Shown one piece after another: positions 19,777-27,894 of a stretch of DNA of 39,458 nucleotides (the stretch's first letter is position 1; each line of letters starts with the position of its first letter). Both the position numbers and the translations under genes were made by a program. The notes under the pieces are model-generated. The model saw only the letters and a program-made list of their open reading frames with translations. It did no database searches and was not told where the DNA came from. The DNA comes from a virus, in IMG/VR virus record IMGVR_UViG_3300049259_000286, positions 1-39,458 of that record; one strand, given 5' to 3'.

Positions 19777-21042
19777 TTACGTAGCGGCCCCCTGGTAGAC
19801 CTTAATGGCACCTGTACGGTCGACCAGGGTGCCGTCGCCGCGCAGGATGGCACGGAACGTAACCAAGTCGCTACCGAAAGCGAAGTCATCCGACCTCTCG
19901 AACCTCACGCCCCCCACCAGTCGCACGAAGTACTGCGAGAAGTCGCCGAACGCGACAGCCTTGGCCGAGGTGGCCTGGGCCGGCATGAACGGGTCCGCGA
20001 CGAGCGGCTTGCCGAGCAGCAGGTCGGGCGAGCCGAGAACTGCGGAGGGCTCCCAGATCGGGCGTCCCACGGTGTCGGTGATCTTCCGGAAGCCGCCGAT
20101 CGTCTTGTCCGCCGCCAGCCAGTAGCAGGAGCGTGACTGACGGTAGGGGGCAATCACGGAGTATTCGAGGTCCACGAGGTTCGCGTAGGACGGAGCCCCG
20201 GAGACGCCGGTCACCGAGCCGGTCACGCCGGCCGTGGCGGTGGTGATGATGCCGGCCGGCTGGGAAGCGCCGGAGCCGTTCACGAGGTCGTTGCCGAAGG
20301 CGTTGCCGAGCGCGCGGCCGGCCTGCATGGCCAGGTAGCCCAGCAGGTCGACAGCGGTGTCATCGATCAGCTCGCGGGCGACCTGCAGCATGACGCCGTA
20401 CTTGTACGCCGACAGCGGCTGCATGCTGAACGCCGGGTCCGAGGTGGGCAGGGTACCCGCCTGGGCCGCCGAGGCAGCGGTGGAGTGGGCGGTGGTCTTG
20501 GGCACCTGCAGCGTCTCGCCGCCGCCCGTGTTCAGCACGGTAGGACCGCACTGCATGACACCCGAAACTTCGATCAGGTGCGCGATGAGCATGTCGTAGA
20601 AGTCCGTGGGCACGATCGAGGATGCGTTGGTACCTGCGGACTGCCCGGCCGTGGTCAGCACCCGGTAGTTGATCGGGCCGAGCTGCGGGTCGCGGCGGAT
20701 CTCCAGGTGACGGCCGGCGCCCTCGTCGCCGCGCGCCCACTTGCGGATCTCCTCCAGCATGGCCCCGCCGCCCGCGGTCCGGGCAGCCTGGCCCTGGTCG
20801 GGCTTGCGGCCGGACAGGGCGTCGAACGCCTCATCGGCTTCCTTGGCCCGCTTCTCGGTGTCCAGGACGGCGCGGATGCGGGTGTCCAGCTTGGACATCT
20901 CCTCCTGCATCGCGTCCCATTTGCCCTGCTCCTCGTCGGTCAGGGCACGGTTCTCCTGGGCAGCGGACTCGGCGATGCCCTTGGCCTCGCTCCAGACGTT
21001 CTGCCTGCGGTCGCGGAGCCTCTTGGCGACTTCTGATGCCAT
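19777..21042 (-). CDS. Major capsid protein, HK97 fold
   Basis: The 421-residue protein has an N-terminal coiled-coil scaffold-like delta domain (MASEVAKRLRDRRQNVWSEA through EEMSKLDTRIRAVLDTEKRA) and then the HK97-type shell domain. That domain contains PTDFYDMLIAHLIEVSGVMQ, YKYGVMLQVARELIDDTAVD, LGNAFGNDLVNGSG and the C-terminal RFERSDDFAFGSDLVTFRAI. The start was chosen at the ATG with GAGAGGAA upstream; a longer frame upstream looks non-coding. The delta domain is probably removed by the protease encoded upstream. The C-terminal conserved stretch uses slightly AT-richer codons than the rest. Confidence 0.92.
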   Translation of the reverse strand: MASEVAKRLRDRRQNVWSEAKGIAESAAQENRALTDEEQGKWDAMQEEMSKLDTRIRAVLDTEKRAKEADEAFDALSGRKPDQGQAARTAGGGAMLEEIRKWARGDEGAGRHLEIRRDPQLGPINYRVLTTAGQSAGTNASSIVPTDFYDMLIAHLIEVSGVMQCGPTVLNTGGGETLQVPKTTAHSTAASAAQAGTLPTSDPAFSMQPLSAYKYGVMLQVARELIDDTAVDLLGYLAMQAGRALGNAFGNDLVNGSGASQPAGIITTATAGVTGSVTGVSGAPSYANLVDLEYSVIAPYRQSRSCYWLAADKTIGGFRKITDTVGRPIWEPSAVLGSPDLLLGKPLVADPFMPAQATSAKAVAFGDFSQYFVRLVGGVRFERSDDFAFGSDLVTFRAILRGDGTLVDRTGAIKVYQGAAT

Positions 21043-21145
21043 TGACGTGTTCCTCTCTGTGATGGCATCGGCACCGGCTCCGTCCTCGCACCCGGGAGGG
21101 TGGCTACGACCACGGCAGATTTCCTGTTTTACGTACCTGGGCGGG

Positions 21146-22159
21146 CTAGTCTTCCTCGTTCGCCCAGGGGTCCTCCATGTTGGCCTGCAGCGCGAGCAGG
21201 GCCTGCGCACCGGTCATGGCGGGCTTGGGAGCCTGCCGCTGAGCCGGCTTGGGCCGCCCGGCGTCCACGTCCCTGACCCGGCGGAAGAACTCGATGACCC
21301 GGCCGTCGTTGACCCGCGCCCGGACCTCCTCCACGTCCGCCTGCACCCACATGGCCAGGGACTCCACCGCGCCGTTCATCGCGCGGGCGCCGGAGGTAGC
21401 ATCGGGGTAGGCCGGGTCGAGCACGGGCGCGACGTCCACGAGCTGGACCGAGAGCAGGGTCCGCATCGGGTAGTTGAATTCCGAGATACCCCACTCGTCA
21501 CCGCCCGGGAACACCCGGAAGGCGAAGCTGGAGTGCCGGACGTCGCCTCGCGATACGTACTCCAGCACGTCGGCGCGGGCGTTCGGCGGCTGCACCTCGT
21601 ACGCCAGGCCGGTCTGGTCCAGGGCCAGCCGCAGCGTGCCGGCGTGCGTGGTGCCGAGCAGCATGTCGTCCTTGTGGTTGTACCGGCAGACGACCTCGGG
21701 CCAGCCGAGGCCCTTGGACTCGTTGAAGGCCAGCGGGTCGACCTGCTCCACGAACCCGCCCAGCTTGCGGCTCAGCTTGCCGAACGCGGCGGCGTAGCCG
21801 TAGATCATGGTCGGGCCGTGGCCGTCGTGGGTCTGCCGGATCTCCGGCGGGAACTTGGTGAACCGGCGCTCCGGGAAGCCTTCCGGCTCCACGATGCCGA
21901 GCGCGGCCCGCTGGTCGCCGCCGACCTTGATGCCGTGCTTGCGCGCGGCGGCCAGGATCTTCGGCATCGCCTGCTTGCCGAACGGCGAGTGACCGGCCCG
22001 TGACAGGGCGTTACGGGTGTGAGCCTCGTCATGCACGGGGAAGTGGCGCTTGCTCCGGGGCACCGTCTTGCCCTGGGCGTCCTTCGTGCCGCCCTCCTCA
22101 ATGTGCGCAAACGCAGAATCAGGCAGATCATTGATCGCTGCGCTGCTCATCTCTGCCAT
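21146..22159 (-). CDS. Prohead maturation protease (HK97 family) with N-terminal DUF6582-like domain
   Basis: The 337-residue protein has two parts. Residues 1-75 (SAFAHIEEGGTKDAQGKTVP, RSKRHFPVHDEAHTRNALSR) match the small domain that often precedes phage proteases. From residue 95 the HK97 protease follows: GYAAAFGKLSRKLGGFVEQV, a His in CRYNHKDDMLLGTTHAG and a Ser in SRGDVRHSSFAFRVF, both typical of the catalytic pair. The C-terminal 70 residues are a Pro/Ala-rich helical tail. It cleaves the capsid delta domain during maturation. It sits between portal and capsid as in many siphoviruses. RBS AGGAGGA before the ATG. Confidence 0.88.
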   Translation of the reverse strand: MAEMSSAAINDLPDSAFAHIEEGGTKDAQGKTVPRSKRHFPVHDEAHTRNALSRAGHSPFGKQAMPKILAAARKHGIKVGGDQRAALGIVEPEGFPERRFTKFPPEIRQTHDGHGPTMIYGYAAAFGKLSRKLGGFVEQVDPLAFNESKGLGWPEVVCRYNHKDDMLLGTTHAGTLRLALDQTGLAYEVQPPNARADVLEYVSRGDVRHSSFAFRVFPGGDEWGISEFNYPMRTLLSVQLVDVAPVLDPAYPDATSGARAMNGAVESLAMWVQADVEEVRARVNDGRVIEFFRRVRDVDAGRPKPAQRQAPKPAMTGAQALLALQANMEDPWANEED

Positions 22160-22186
22160 AACGCAACATCCTCCTCTTGCGGCATG

Positions 22187-24001
22187 TCAATGACTGCCAT
22201 ATCCGTTGACGCCGCAGCCACTTCCGTTGACGTGGTTACGGCCGTTCCCGTTGGCGCCCGCGAGCACCGGCCCGGCTCGCTCCGCGGGCGGGTGCTGCCG
22301 GATGAGCCGGACCAGCTCGTCGTACTGCTGCGGGGTCAGCACGTCGTCGGTGACGTCCCGGGCCTGGCTCAGGCCGAACAGCGACCCGGCCAGCTGGCGG
22401 GCGTGCGCGACGCGCTCCGGCGGCGGGGGGACCCCGGCCGGGCCGCGCCAGGTCGCCTGCACCACGTCCATGACGGACTTGCGGCTGCCGGTGACCAGCT
22501 CGTGCCGGGAGGGAATCCACGCGCCGACGAACTCGGGCGCCACCCGCGGCATCGTGCCGCTGCGCCGGCGGCTCGCCAGGTAATTCAGGATGACCTGGGC
22601 GTCGTCGCGCTCGGCCGGGTCATAGCTGCGCGTGGCGCCGACGACCTGGCCGAGCATCTGCTCCGCGCCCGGCGCCGGCGGCACGCCCGGCTGCGGCGGC
22701 GACGCGAGCCCTTCGGCCGCCAGTTTCTCCAGCCGGTCCGCGGCCAGGTCCATCTCCAGCGTGATCGAGCTGAGCATCGAGTTCGGGATGCCCTTGATGG
22801 ACCGGGCCATCGCGACCATGACCTCCAGCGGGATGTTCTCCCCGCCCGCCTTGCCCGGCAGCGCGGGAAGGTCCTCGCGGTCGCGCATCTCGTCCACGCT
22901 GAGCAGGCCCATGTCCCGCTGCAGCTTGTAGATCTCGGTGCGGGTCTTGAGGTCGGTCTTGAGCAGCGCGTCGGAGTCGAACCGGGTGTACCGGTTGGCC
23001 GGCAGGATCTGGAAGAACGCGTGCTCCAGCCGCACCAGCCACGGGCGCAGCGCCTCGATCACCTGCAGCGTGGACTGCTCCACCGTCGAGTAAGTGAGCG
23101 AGTCGCCCTTGGTCCCGCCGAGGCGGTCCGGGGGCAGGCCGAGGATGGCGGCGATCTGGGTGGCGTTCATCTGCATCGCGGTGATGAACTGTGCTTCATT
23201 TGGGGGTACCGTGACTGGCTTATAGTCCCAGTCGCGGCCGTAGACTAGCGGGACTCTCCTGCGGATGGTGGACTGCAGCGCCTCGCGGATCTCCTCGGCC
23301 TGGTCGGAGTCGATCTCGATCTCGGTGTTCTGGAAGGTGCCCGGGGGGAAGCCGCCGGCCCGGTACCAGTCGGTACCGTACCGCTGGGCTTCCATGCCCG
23401 CCAGGATGGTCATGGCGAACGCGCGCAGCGGGGAGATGCCCTCGGTCCGCCCGGCCACCGAGAACGCCTTCACGTGGAACAGCTCGTCGCGCTGCATGAG
23501 CCGGCCGTACACGTAGATCCGCGAGCGCAGCGGGTTCCACGGCTGCATCTCGTCGTCCGCCACCGAGACGTCCTCGGCCGGGATCCACTCGATCCCGGTG
23601 GGGTAGCCGTAGCCGTCCCGGCCGGTGATGTAGCCCCAGGCGTTGCCCTGCAGCACCAGGGAAGTCATGGCCGTGAACAGCCAGTCGAACAGGGTGCCGG
23701 TCACGCTCGGCATGTCGAAGATCGACGGGCCGGAATACCGGCTGGGGCGGCCGTCAGGCCCGGCGCGAGTGTAGATCTTGAGCGGCAGCGAGGCCACCGA
23801 GTCGGCCAGCAGCTTGGCCCCGGAATACAGCGCGGGCAGCCCCAGCGCCTCGTCCTTGCCGTAGAACGACCGGGACGGATGCGCCGGGCCGCCTGCCGAG
23901 AACTTGCTGAACGGCGAGTCCCAAGGCCGAAACGGCACCCCGCCGATGACACGCTTCTCGGAGCGGCTGGCGTTGATGCGCTCGATCAGCCCGCGGGGCA
24001 C
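22187..24001 (-). CDS. Portal protein, HK97-like
   Basis: The 604-residue protein carries portal hallmarks: ALYSGAKLLADSVASLPLKI near residues 55-75, LQGNAWGYITGRDGYGYP, WIPAEDVSV, the stem region FHVKAFSVAGRTEGISPLRA, PPNEAQFITAMQMNATQIAA and LGLPPDRLGGTKGDSLTYST. It forms the dodecameric DNA channel at the capsid vertex. It is longer than average through a C-terminal extension of about 150 residues (Ala/Pro/Arg-rich). GTG start with GAGGAG ten bases upstream; a 10-bp hairpin abuts that site. Codons around the PNEAQF motif are AT-richer than the rest. Confidence 0.92.
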   Translation of the reverse strand: MPRGLIERINASRSEKRVIGGVPFRPWDSPFSKFSAGGPAHPSRSFYGKDEALGLPALYSGAKLLADSVASLPLKIYTRAGPDGRPSRYSGPSIFDMPSVTGTLFDWLFTAMTSLVLQGNAWGYITGRDGYGYPTGIEWIPAEDVSVADDEMQPWNPLRSRIYVYGRLMQRDELFHVKAFSVAGRTEGISPLRAFAMTILAGMEAQRYGTDWYRAGGFPPGTFQNTEIEIDSDQAEEIREALQSTIRRRVPLVYGRDWDYKPVTVPPNEAQFITAMQMNATQIAAILGLPPDRLGGTKGDSLTYSTVEQSTLQVIEALRPWLVRLEHAFFQILPANRYTRFDSDALLKTDLKTRTEIYKLQRDMGLLSVDEMRDREDLPALPGKAGGENIPLEVMVAMARSIKGIPNSMLSSITLEMDLAADRLEKLAAEGLASPPQPGVPPAPGAEQMLGQVVGATRSYDPAERDDAQVILNYLASRRRSGTMPRVAPEFVGAWIPSRHELVTGSRKSVMDVVQATWRGPAGVPPPPERVAHARQLAGSLFGLSQARDVTDDVLTPQQYDELVRLIRQHPPAERAGPVLAGANGNGRNHVNGSGCGVNGYGSH

Positions 24002-24011
24002 GAGGCCGGGA

Positions 24012-24050
24012 CTCCTCAGATTCGGAAGGTGACACCCGGCTCCGAATCTG
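24012..24050 (-). promoter_or_regulatory. Hairpin abutting the portal Shine-Dalgarno
   Basis: CAGATTCGGA and TCCGAATCTG (24017-24026 and 24041-24050) form a perfect 10-base-pair stem with a 14-base loop. In the mRNA the stem ends exactly where the AGGAG of the portal gene begins, so stacking or protein binding here could control portal translation. It could instead be an operator, transcription attenuator or processing site. No U-tract. Confidence 0.5.
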
Positions 24051-24209
24051 GCCGCGGGCAGTGGCTAGAACACAGGCTACGCCCTGTTCCCGCTTATGCG
24101 CACGCTCATCCCGGGCGCATTTCCGAAAGCCCGTTCCCGGATATCGCTCCCCGCCCGGCAGCATCATCTCCCGCACGCTCCCCGGCACGCCTCCCGGTAT
24201 CATCCGCTC

Positions 24210-24437
24210 ATGGGAGACGAGCTGAAAAACCGCGAGAACCGGCTCCGGCGCGTAGCCGCCCGGCGCGGCCTGATCCTGCGGAAGGGCCGCCGCCGCGATC
24301 CCGGAGCCCTGGACTACGGGATGTACCGGATCACGGCTGCCGCCCGCCCAGGCACGCCGCTCTGCAGTGACTGCGACCTGGACGTGATCGAGGGATTCCT
24401 GGCCGGCTACGACGCCAGGAACACCTCCGTTTCATGA
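24210..24437 (+). CDS. 75-residue basic protein of an actinobacterial small-protein family
   Basis: Reads MGDELKNRENRLRRVAARRG, then LILRKGRRRDPGALDYGMYR. The xNRLRRxAxRxGLxLxKxRRRDPxALDYGxY pattern recurs in small, highly basic actinobacterial and phage proteins of unknown function. The start is an ATG six bases after TATCAT with no Shine-Dalgarno, so it is probably leaderless. It is the only plus-strand gene inside the head module, overlapping the 3' end of the minus-strand gene that faces it. Basic character suggests nucleic-acid binding. Confidence 0.7.
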   Translation: MGDELKNRENRLRRVAARRGLILRKGRRRDPGALDYGMYRITAAARPGTPLCSDCDLDVIEGFLAGYDARNTSVS

Positions 24438-24691
24438 TGCCAGTGACTGCAGGTGACGCGACGTCCGTCCGGGCCATACGGAAGCCCTCCGGGCATCTGA
24501 CCGCCGCACACCTGCCAGTTCCACTGCTCATTATGCGGGCCGGCGTAGGACAGCCAGCAGCAGGTCCACTGGTAACGCCAGGGCTCGGTGATGATAGCCA
24601 GGCCAGCGGCAAGGCGCTGCAGGAGGGCACGGCGAGCACCCTCCTCGTGATCATCCGGGACGGCCAGGGCGATACCAGGCACTACCGCCAC
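24407..24691 (-). CDS. Small Trp/Cys/His-rich protein
   Basis: A GTG inside the end of the upstream gene reads VAVVPGIALAVPDDHEEGAR and continues EPWRYQWTCCWLSYAGPHNE, QWNWQVCGGQMP and RRVTCSHWHHETEVFLAS. A second GTG three codons later overlaps the upstream TAG and is an equally good start. The aromatic/Cys/His content could bind metal, but spacing is irregular. It shares about 30 bases at its 3' end with the plus-strand gene. No family known. Confidence 0.55.
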   Translation of the reverse strand: MAVVPGIALAVPDDHEEGARRALLQRLAAGLAIITEPWRYQWTCCWLSYAGPHNEQWNWQVCGGQMPGGLPYGPDGRRVTCSHWHHETEVFLAS

Positions 24692-24873
24692 CCGAGCGCG
24701 AGCAGGCTGCCCGGCCAGGCGTGCTGGTGCTCCCCGATCCACCGCAGCTCATCCAGGGCCGCGACCAGGGCACCATCCCAGGCCGCGCGCTCTCCCGCGG
24801 CCCGGAGGCCGTGACCGCGCACGTCCCAGTGCCACCGGCCGGTCTCGCGGTCCTTCCATATCTGCGCTTTCAC
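24682..24873 (-). CDS. Unknown 63-residue protein
   Basis: GTG start reading MKAQIWKDRETGRWHWDVRG, then AAWDGALVAALDELRWIGEH. The first strand pair (QIWKDRETGRWHWDVRGHG) looks like a small beta-hairpin, followed by a helix. The general form, strand-strand-helix ending in a Trp-rich tail, is common in short phage proteins. Coupled to the next gene by overlap. Function unknown. Confidence 0.55.
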   Translation of the reverse strand: MKAQIWKDRETGRWHWDVRGHGLRAAGERAAWDGALVAALDELRWIGEHQHAWPGSLLALGWR

Positions 24874-24882
24874 CAGGGCAGC

Positions 24883-25095
24883 TTAGCGTTTCCCGTCCGG
24901 GTTCCGCCGGGTCCTGGTACGGGAGTTAGACGGCCTGCCGTCCGGCTTCCAGCCGTGGTCGATCCCCTCCAGCAGCCGGTACTGGCTGGCGGCATCCTCC
25001 GGGTCCTGTGCCGAGCCCTTGACGTCCCCGGTCGCGCTGTTGACGACTTCCTTCTTGCCCGGGTGCTCCGGGTCGGCCTTGATCTTGTACGGCAT
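24883..25095 (-). CDS. Unknown 70-residue basic protein
   Basis: Reads MPYKIKADPEHPGKKEVVNS, ATGDVKGSAQDPEDAASQYR, LLEGIDHGWKPDGRPSNSRT and ends RRNPDGKR. The N-terminal half looks like a small strand-turn-strand domain. The C-terminus is Arg/Lys-rich and probably disordered. An AGGAGGCACT site before the ATG supports it. Located between the terminase and portal genes, where small head-related genes often occur. No family recognised. Confidence 0.65.
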   Translation of the reverse strand: MPYKIKADPEHPGKKEVVNSATGDVKGSAQDPEDAASQYRLLEGIDHGWKPDGRPSNSRTRTRRNPDGKR

Positions 25096-25116
25096 GACAG
25101 TGCCTCCTCTGCCGGT

Positions 25117-25371
25117 TTACTGCAGCTTGCCCGGACGGACCGGGCCTGGCGGGGTCTCCGGCCCGGCCGGAACCGTGCGGCCGGCGCCCTCGCGGAACCC
25201 GAGCCGCATGGCCAGGGCACAGAACACCAGGGATGTCCAGGCGTGGCCGGCCGCCCAGCCGAGCAGCCAGAAGAACCCGGCGATCAGCGTGGCCAGGGTG
25301 CGGCCGAACTTCACCTCAGCGGCCTGCTCGCGCAGCCGGTCGACGGGCATCGTGTCGGTCATGACTGCCAT
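25117..25371 (-). CDS. Small membrane protein
   Basis: An 84-residue protein with an amphipathic start (MAVMTDTMPVDRLREQAAEV) and one or two hydrophobic helices (LATLIAGFFWLLGWAAGHAW, TSLVFCALAMRLGF), then a Pro-rich tail. It follows the terminase by 24 bases; between them a short perfect inverted repeat GTTAGCC-T-GGCTAAC includes the terminase stop. AGGAGG lies before the start. Possible role in membrane anchoring of packaging or a holin-like function, both guesses. Confidence 0.65.
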   Translation of the reverse strand: MAVMTDTMPVDRLREQAAEVKFGRTLATLIAGFFWLLGWAAGHAWTSLVFCALAMRLGFREGAGRTVPAGPETPPGPVRPGKLQ

Positions 25372-25395
25372 CGGTACCTCCTGTAGTTAGCCTGG

Positions 25396-27165
25396 CTAAC
25401 CAATTGAACGCATCGGATCGTAATGACGGCGCTTCTTGTTCAGCGCCCACAGCGCGAGCGTGCCGGCCGTGATCGGGGTGATGTCGTTCTCGCTGTCCCG
25501 CCGGGACCAAGCCCGGCCGCCGTCGCCGACGTCGCGGGTCTCGGCCTTGGCCACCGCGTTCCACATGCCCGGGGCGTTCTCCTGGCCGAGCTGGATCAGC
25601 CCCCGGCTGCGCACGGTGGTGACGATGAAGCTGAACGCGGCGGCCTCGTCCGCGCTGGTCGCCGCCAGCACCTCGATCCCGGCTTTGACCGCATCATCGG
25701 CCAGTCCCGCCGCCGGGCCGTTCTTCGGCATCGCGATCGCGATGGGCCGCCACGCCTTGCGCAGCTCGATCAGCCGCGGGATGACCCAGGACACGCCCTC
25801 GCGGTGGCAGCCCCGGGGAATCTCGATCACCGGCTTCTCGCCGCGGACCGTGCGCTGCGGCGGCAGGTTCAGGCCCGAGGCGATCGCGCCCTGCATCATG
25901 AGCAGCATCTGCTCGTCATCCGGTTCCCTGGTTGCCGGCTCAGGGCGGTACCAGGCCGCGGCGATCGATGCGGAGAGCATGTCGGGGTCCACGTCCACCG
26001 CGAACGCGACGGGCCGGGTGGCCCCGCCGGGGTCGGGCACCGAGCAGGCGTCCCAGTGCTCCCTGGTGATCACCGACCAGGCTTCGTCCTCAGTCGGCCA
26101 GTCGCCGACGCCCAGCCGCTCGCGATCGAAGATGTGCGGCGAGGAGACCATCGAGTTCATCTCGCGGGCGACGTGCTGAACCGAGATCCGCAGGCCCAGC
26201 GCCGGGTTCGCCTTGGCCCAGCTGCGCGGGTCGTCCCGGTCGTCGTGCAGCCCGCAGGTGATGTACCGGTTGGTCTTGCGGCCCCGCAGCTCATCGCGCG
26301 GGCAGGTGTCCAGGTGCGGGCTGATCGACCACTCCGCGCCCATCAGGTCGGTATCCCCGCGCAGCACCCGGCGGCGGACGGCCCCGAGCTGCACCGAGTC
26401 CTGGTAGCCCGCGCTGGCAGTGTAGATCATCTGCGGGTTGGGGATCGCCGACATGGTGGGCTGGGACGCGCCGACTACCTCATCGCTCAGGATCATCGCC
26501 TCGTCGTAGACCACGCAGTCGGCGGTGAACGACCGGCCGGAACCGCGGCTGCGGGCCAGGAAGCGCAGCCGGGGCGTAATCGACTTGCGGATCATCCGGC
26601 CGCCGGGACCGAAGATCAGGGTCGGCGCGGGCCGCAGCTCGATCGCCTCGTCACCGTGAGAGGTAGTGACGGACTTGACTCGCTTGCGCAGCTCGTCGTA
26701 CGCGGTCACGGTGTCCCGGACCCGGCGGAAATGCTCGGCCGCGGCCTTGAACTCGTGCGCGGTGTGGATGATCAGCTTCTCGCCGAACACGAACAGCCCG
26801 CCCAGTTCGCGGACCTCAATTAGAACATTTTTTCCATTTTGGCGCGAACAGATGCACATGCACTCGAACGCAGCCCACTTGCCGTCCGGCGCGGTACCGC
26901 ACGCCTCGGTCAGCCACCACTGCTGCCAGGCGTCCAGGTCGTAGCCGAAGTCCGGCGCCCAGTCCAGCAGGTCCGCGGACTGGTAATCCCCGCAGCCGGC
27001 GGCGTAGCCCGGATCGGCGCACGCCGGGCAGCCGTCCTGCTTCTCCCGGTGCCGTGGCGGCGCAGTCCAGAACCTCGGGGCCTGCTGGCCGCTCAGGCCG
27101 CCGCGGATGACCTCACCGCCAGGCGTGATGATGTCCGGGGTCACTCGCAGAGCTACAGCTGGCAT
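25396..27165 (-). CDS. terL: Large terminase subunit (ATPase-nuclease)
   Basis: The 589-residue protein has an N-terminal CPACADPGYAAGC zinc-like cluster. The ATPase domain follows, with P-loop SRQNGKNV (about residues 107-114), Walker B ADCVVYDEAM (Asp221-Glu222) and the coupling segment PQMIYTASAG. The C-terminal RNase H-like nuclease begins at RPVAFAVDVDPDM. It cuts and pumps DNA into the capsid through the portal. The codons over the P-loop are strikingly AT-rich for this gene (see finding). A catalytically dead paralogue of its ATPase half lies at 14908-15429. Confidence 0.93.
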   Translation of the reverse strand: MPAVALRVTPDIITPGGEVIRGGLSGQQAPRFWTAPPRHREKQDGCPACADPGYAAGCGDYQSADLLDWAPDFGYDLDAWQQWWLTEACGTAPDGKWAAFECMCICSRQNGKNVLIEVRELGGLFVFGEKLIIHTAHEFKAAAEHFRRVRDTVTAYDELRKRVKSVTTSHGDEAIELRPAPTLIFGPGGRMIRKSITPRLRFLARSRGSGRSFTADCVVYDEAMILSDEVVGASQPTMSAIPNPQMIYTASAGYQDSVQLGAVRRRVLRGDTDLMGAEWSISPHLDTCPRDELRGRKTNRYITCGLHDDRDDPRSWAKANPALGLRISVQHVAREMNSMVSSPHIFDRERLGVGDWPTEDEAWSVITREHWDACSVPDPGGATRPVAFAVDVDPDMLSASIAAAWYRPEPATREPDDEQMLLMMQGAIASGLNLPPQRTVRGEKPVIEIPRGCHREGVSWVIPRLIELRKAWRPIAIAMPKNGPAAGLADDAVKAGIEVLAATSADEAAAFSFIVTTVRSRGLIQLGQENAPGMWNAVAKAETRDVGDGGRAWSRRDSENDITPITAGTLALWALNKKRRHYDPMRSIG

Positions 27166-27190
27166 GGCGAAGCCGGGACCTCCTGGCGGC

Positions 27191-27592
27191 TCAGGTCCCG
27201 GCTCCGGTAACGTGCCGGCCGCGGGTGCTTACATCAGCTAAGCGTAAGCTGTCCTGCCGTGCCCGGCCTACCTCCGGCCTCCGCACCGCGTATGCCCGGA
27301 CCCCGCCGTCCCGGTCGTGCGAGTACAGGATGTCCGGCTGCCAGTGATCCAGGCTGCCGTTCCACAGCAGGCCCGGCTTATACGGCACCCAGTAATCCGG
27401 GTGATCCCGGCCGAGCCATCCCTGGCAGCACAGCGCCCGGCGGCACCAGGTGCAGTACCAGAACTCGTACCGGGACGGGTGGAACGGCCAGTGCCGCACG
27501 AACCGGTTGTGCGGCACGATCCGCCACAGCAGGCCGTGCCAGGTCCGGCGGCACCGGCCCTCCGTCATCCGGACCCCGTGGTAGTACCTCAC
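27191..27592 (-). CDS. Unknown 133-residue Trp/Cys/Arg-rich protein
   Basis: GTG start overlapping the upstream gene as GTGA. Reads MRYYHGVRMTEGRCRRTWHG, then HPSRYEFWYCTWCRRALCCQ and GLLWNGSLDHWQPDILYSHD. The YCTWCRRALCC stretch could bind zinc. The C-terminal 30 residues are basic and disordered-looking. Directly upstream of the large terminase, so possibly involved in packaging, although nothing in the sequence shows it. Confidence 0.6.
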   Translation of the reverse strand: MRYYHGVRMTEGRCRRTWHGLLWRIVPHNRFVRHWPFHPSRYEFWYCTWCRRALCCQGWLGRDHPDYWVPYKPGLLWNGSLDHWQPDILYSHDRDGGVRAYAVRRPEVGRARQDSLRLADVSTRGRHVTGAGT

Positions 27593-27894
27593 GGGGCGGC
27601 ACCCGGGTCCTGGCCCCTCCCGGCCGTAGCTGCCCAGGCGCGGTCACAGCCCCGGCACTGGTGCGCGGCCGTGGCCGCGGCCTTGTCGTGATCCGGGGCC
27701 AGGGCGCAGGTGTGCTCGCCGTCCGTCTCGGGGCAGCGCCTGCTCATGGCCTTACGCTGGGCCAGCGCGAACTCCAGGTCGTTGACGTCGTGCCCGGACA
27801 GCCCGAGCAGGTACTGGGTGACGTTAACCGCACCGGGGTGCTGACAGACCGAGATGTCGGTCACCGTGCCGCGCTCGCTGATGCCGACCTTCAC
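27589..27894 (-). CDS. Small zinc-binding-like protein
   Basis: The GTG start overlaps the AdSS-like stop as GTGA and begins VKVGISERGTVTDISVCQHP. The centre is helical (LLGLSGHDVNDLEFALAQRK). The C-terminal half has CPETDGEHTCALAPDH and HQCRGCDRAW, giving CxxC plus CxxxxxHxC, a plausible zinc site. It is the last member of the coupled chain that starts with the NADAR gene. Function unknown. Confidence 0.6.
   Translation of the reverse strand: MKVGISERGTVTDISVCQHPGAVNVTQYLLGLSGHDVNDLEFALAQRKAMSRRCPETDGEHTCALAPDHDKAAATAAHQCRGCDRAWAATAGRGQDPGAAP

Noticed and set aside
22019-23248. Long plus-strand open frame opposite the portal gene
   Set aside because: Arg/Val/Gly-rich antisense shadow of the portal; no motifs and no ribosome site.
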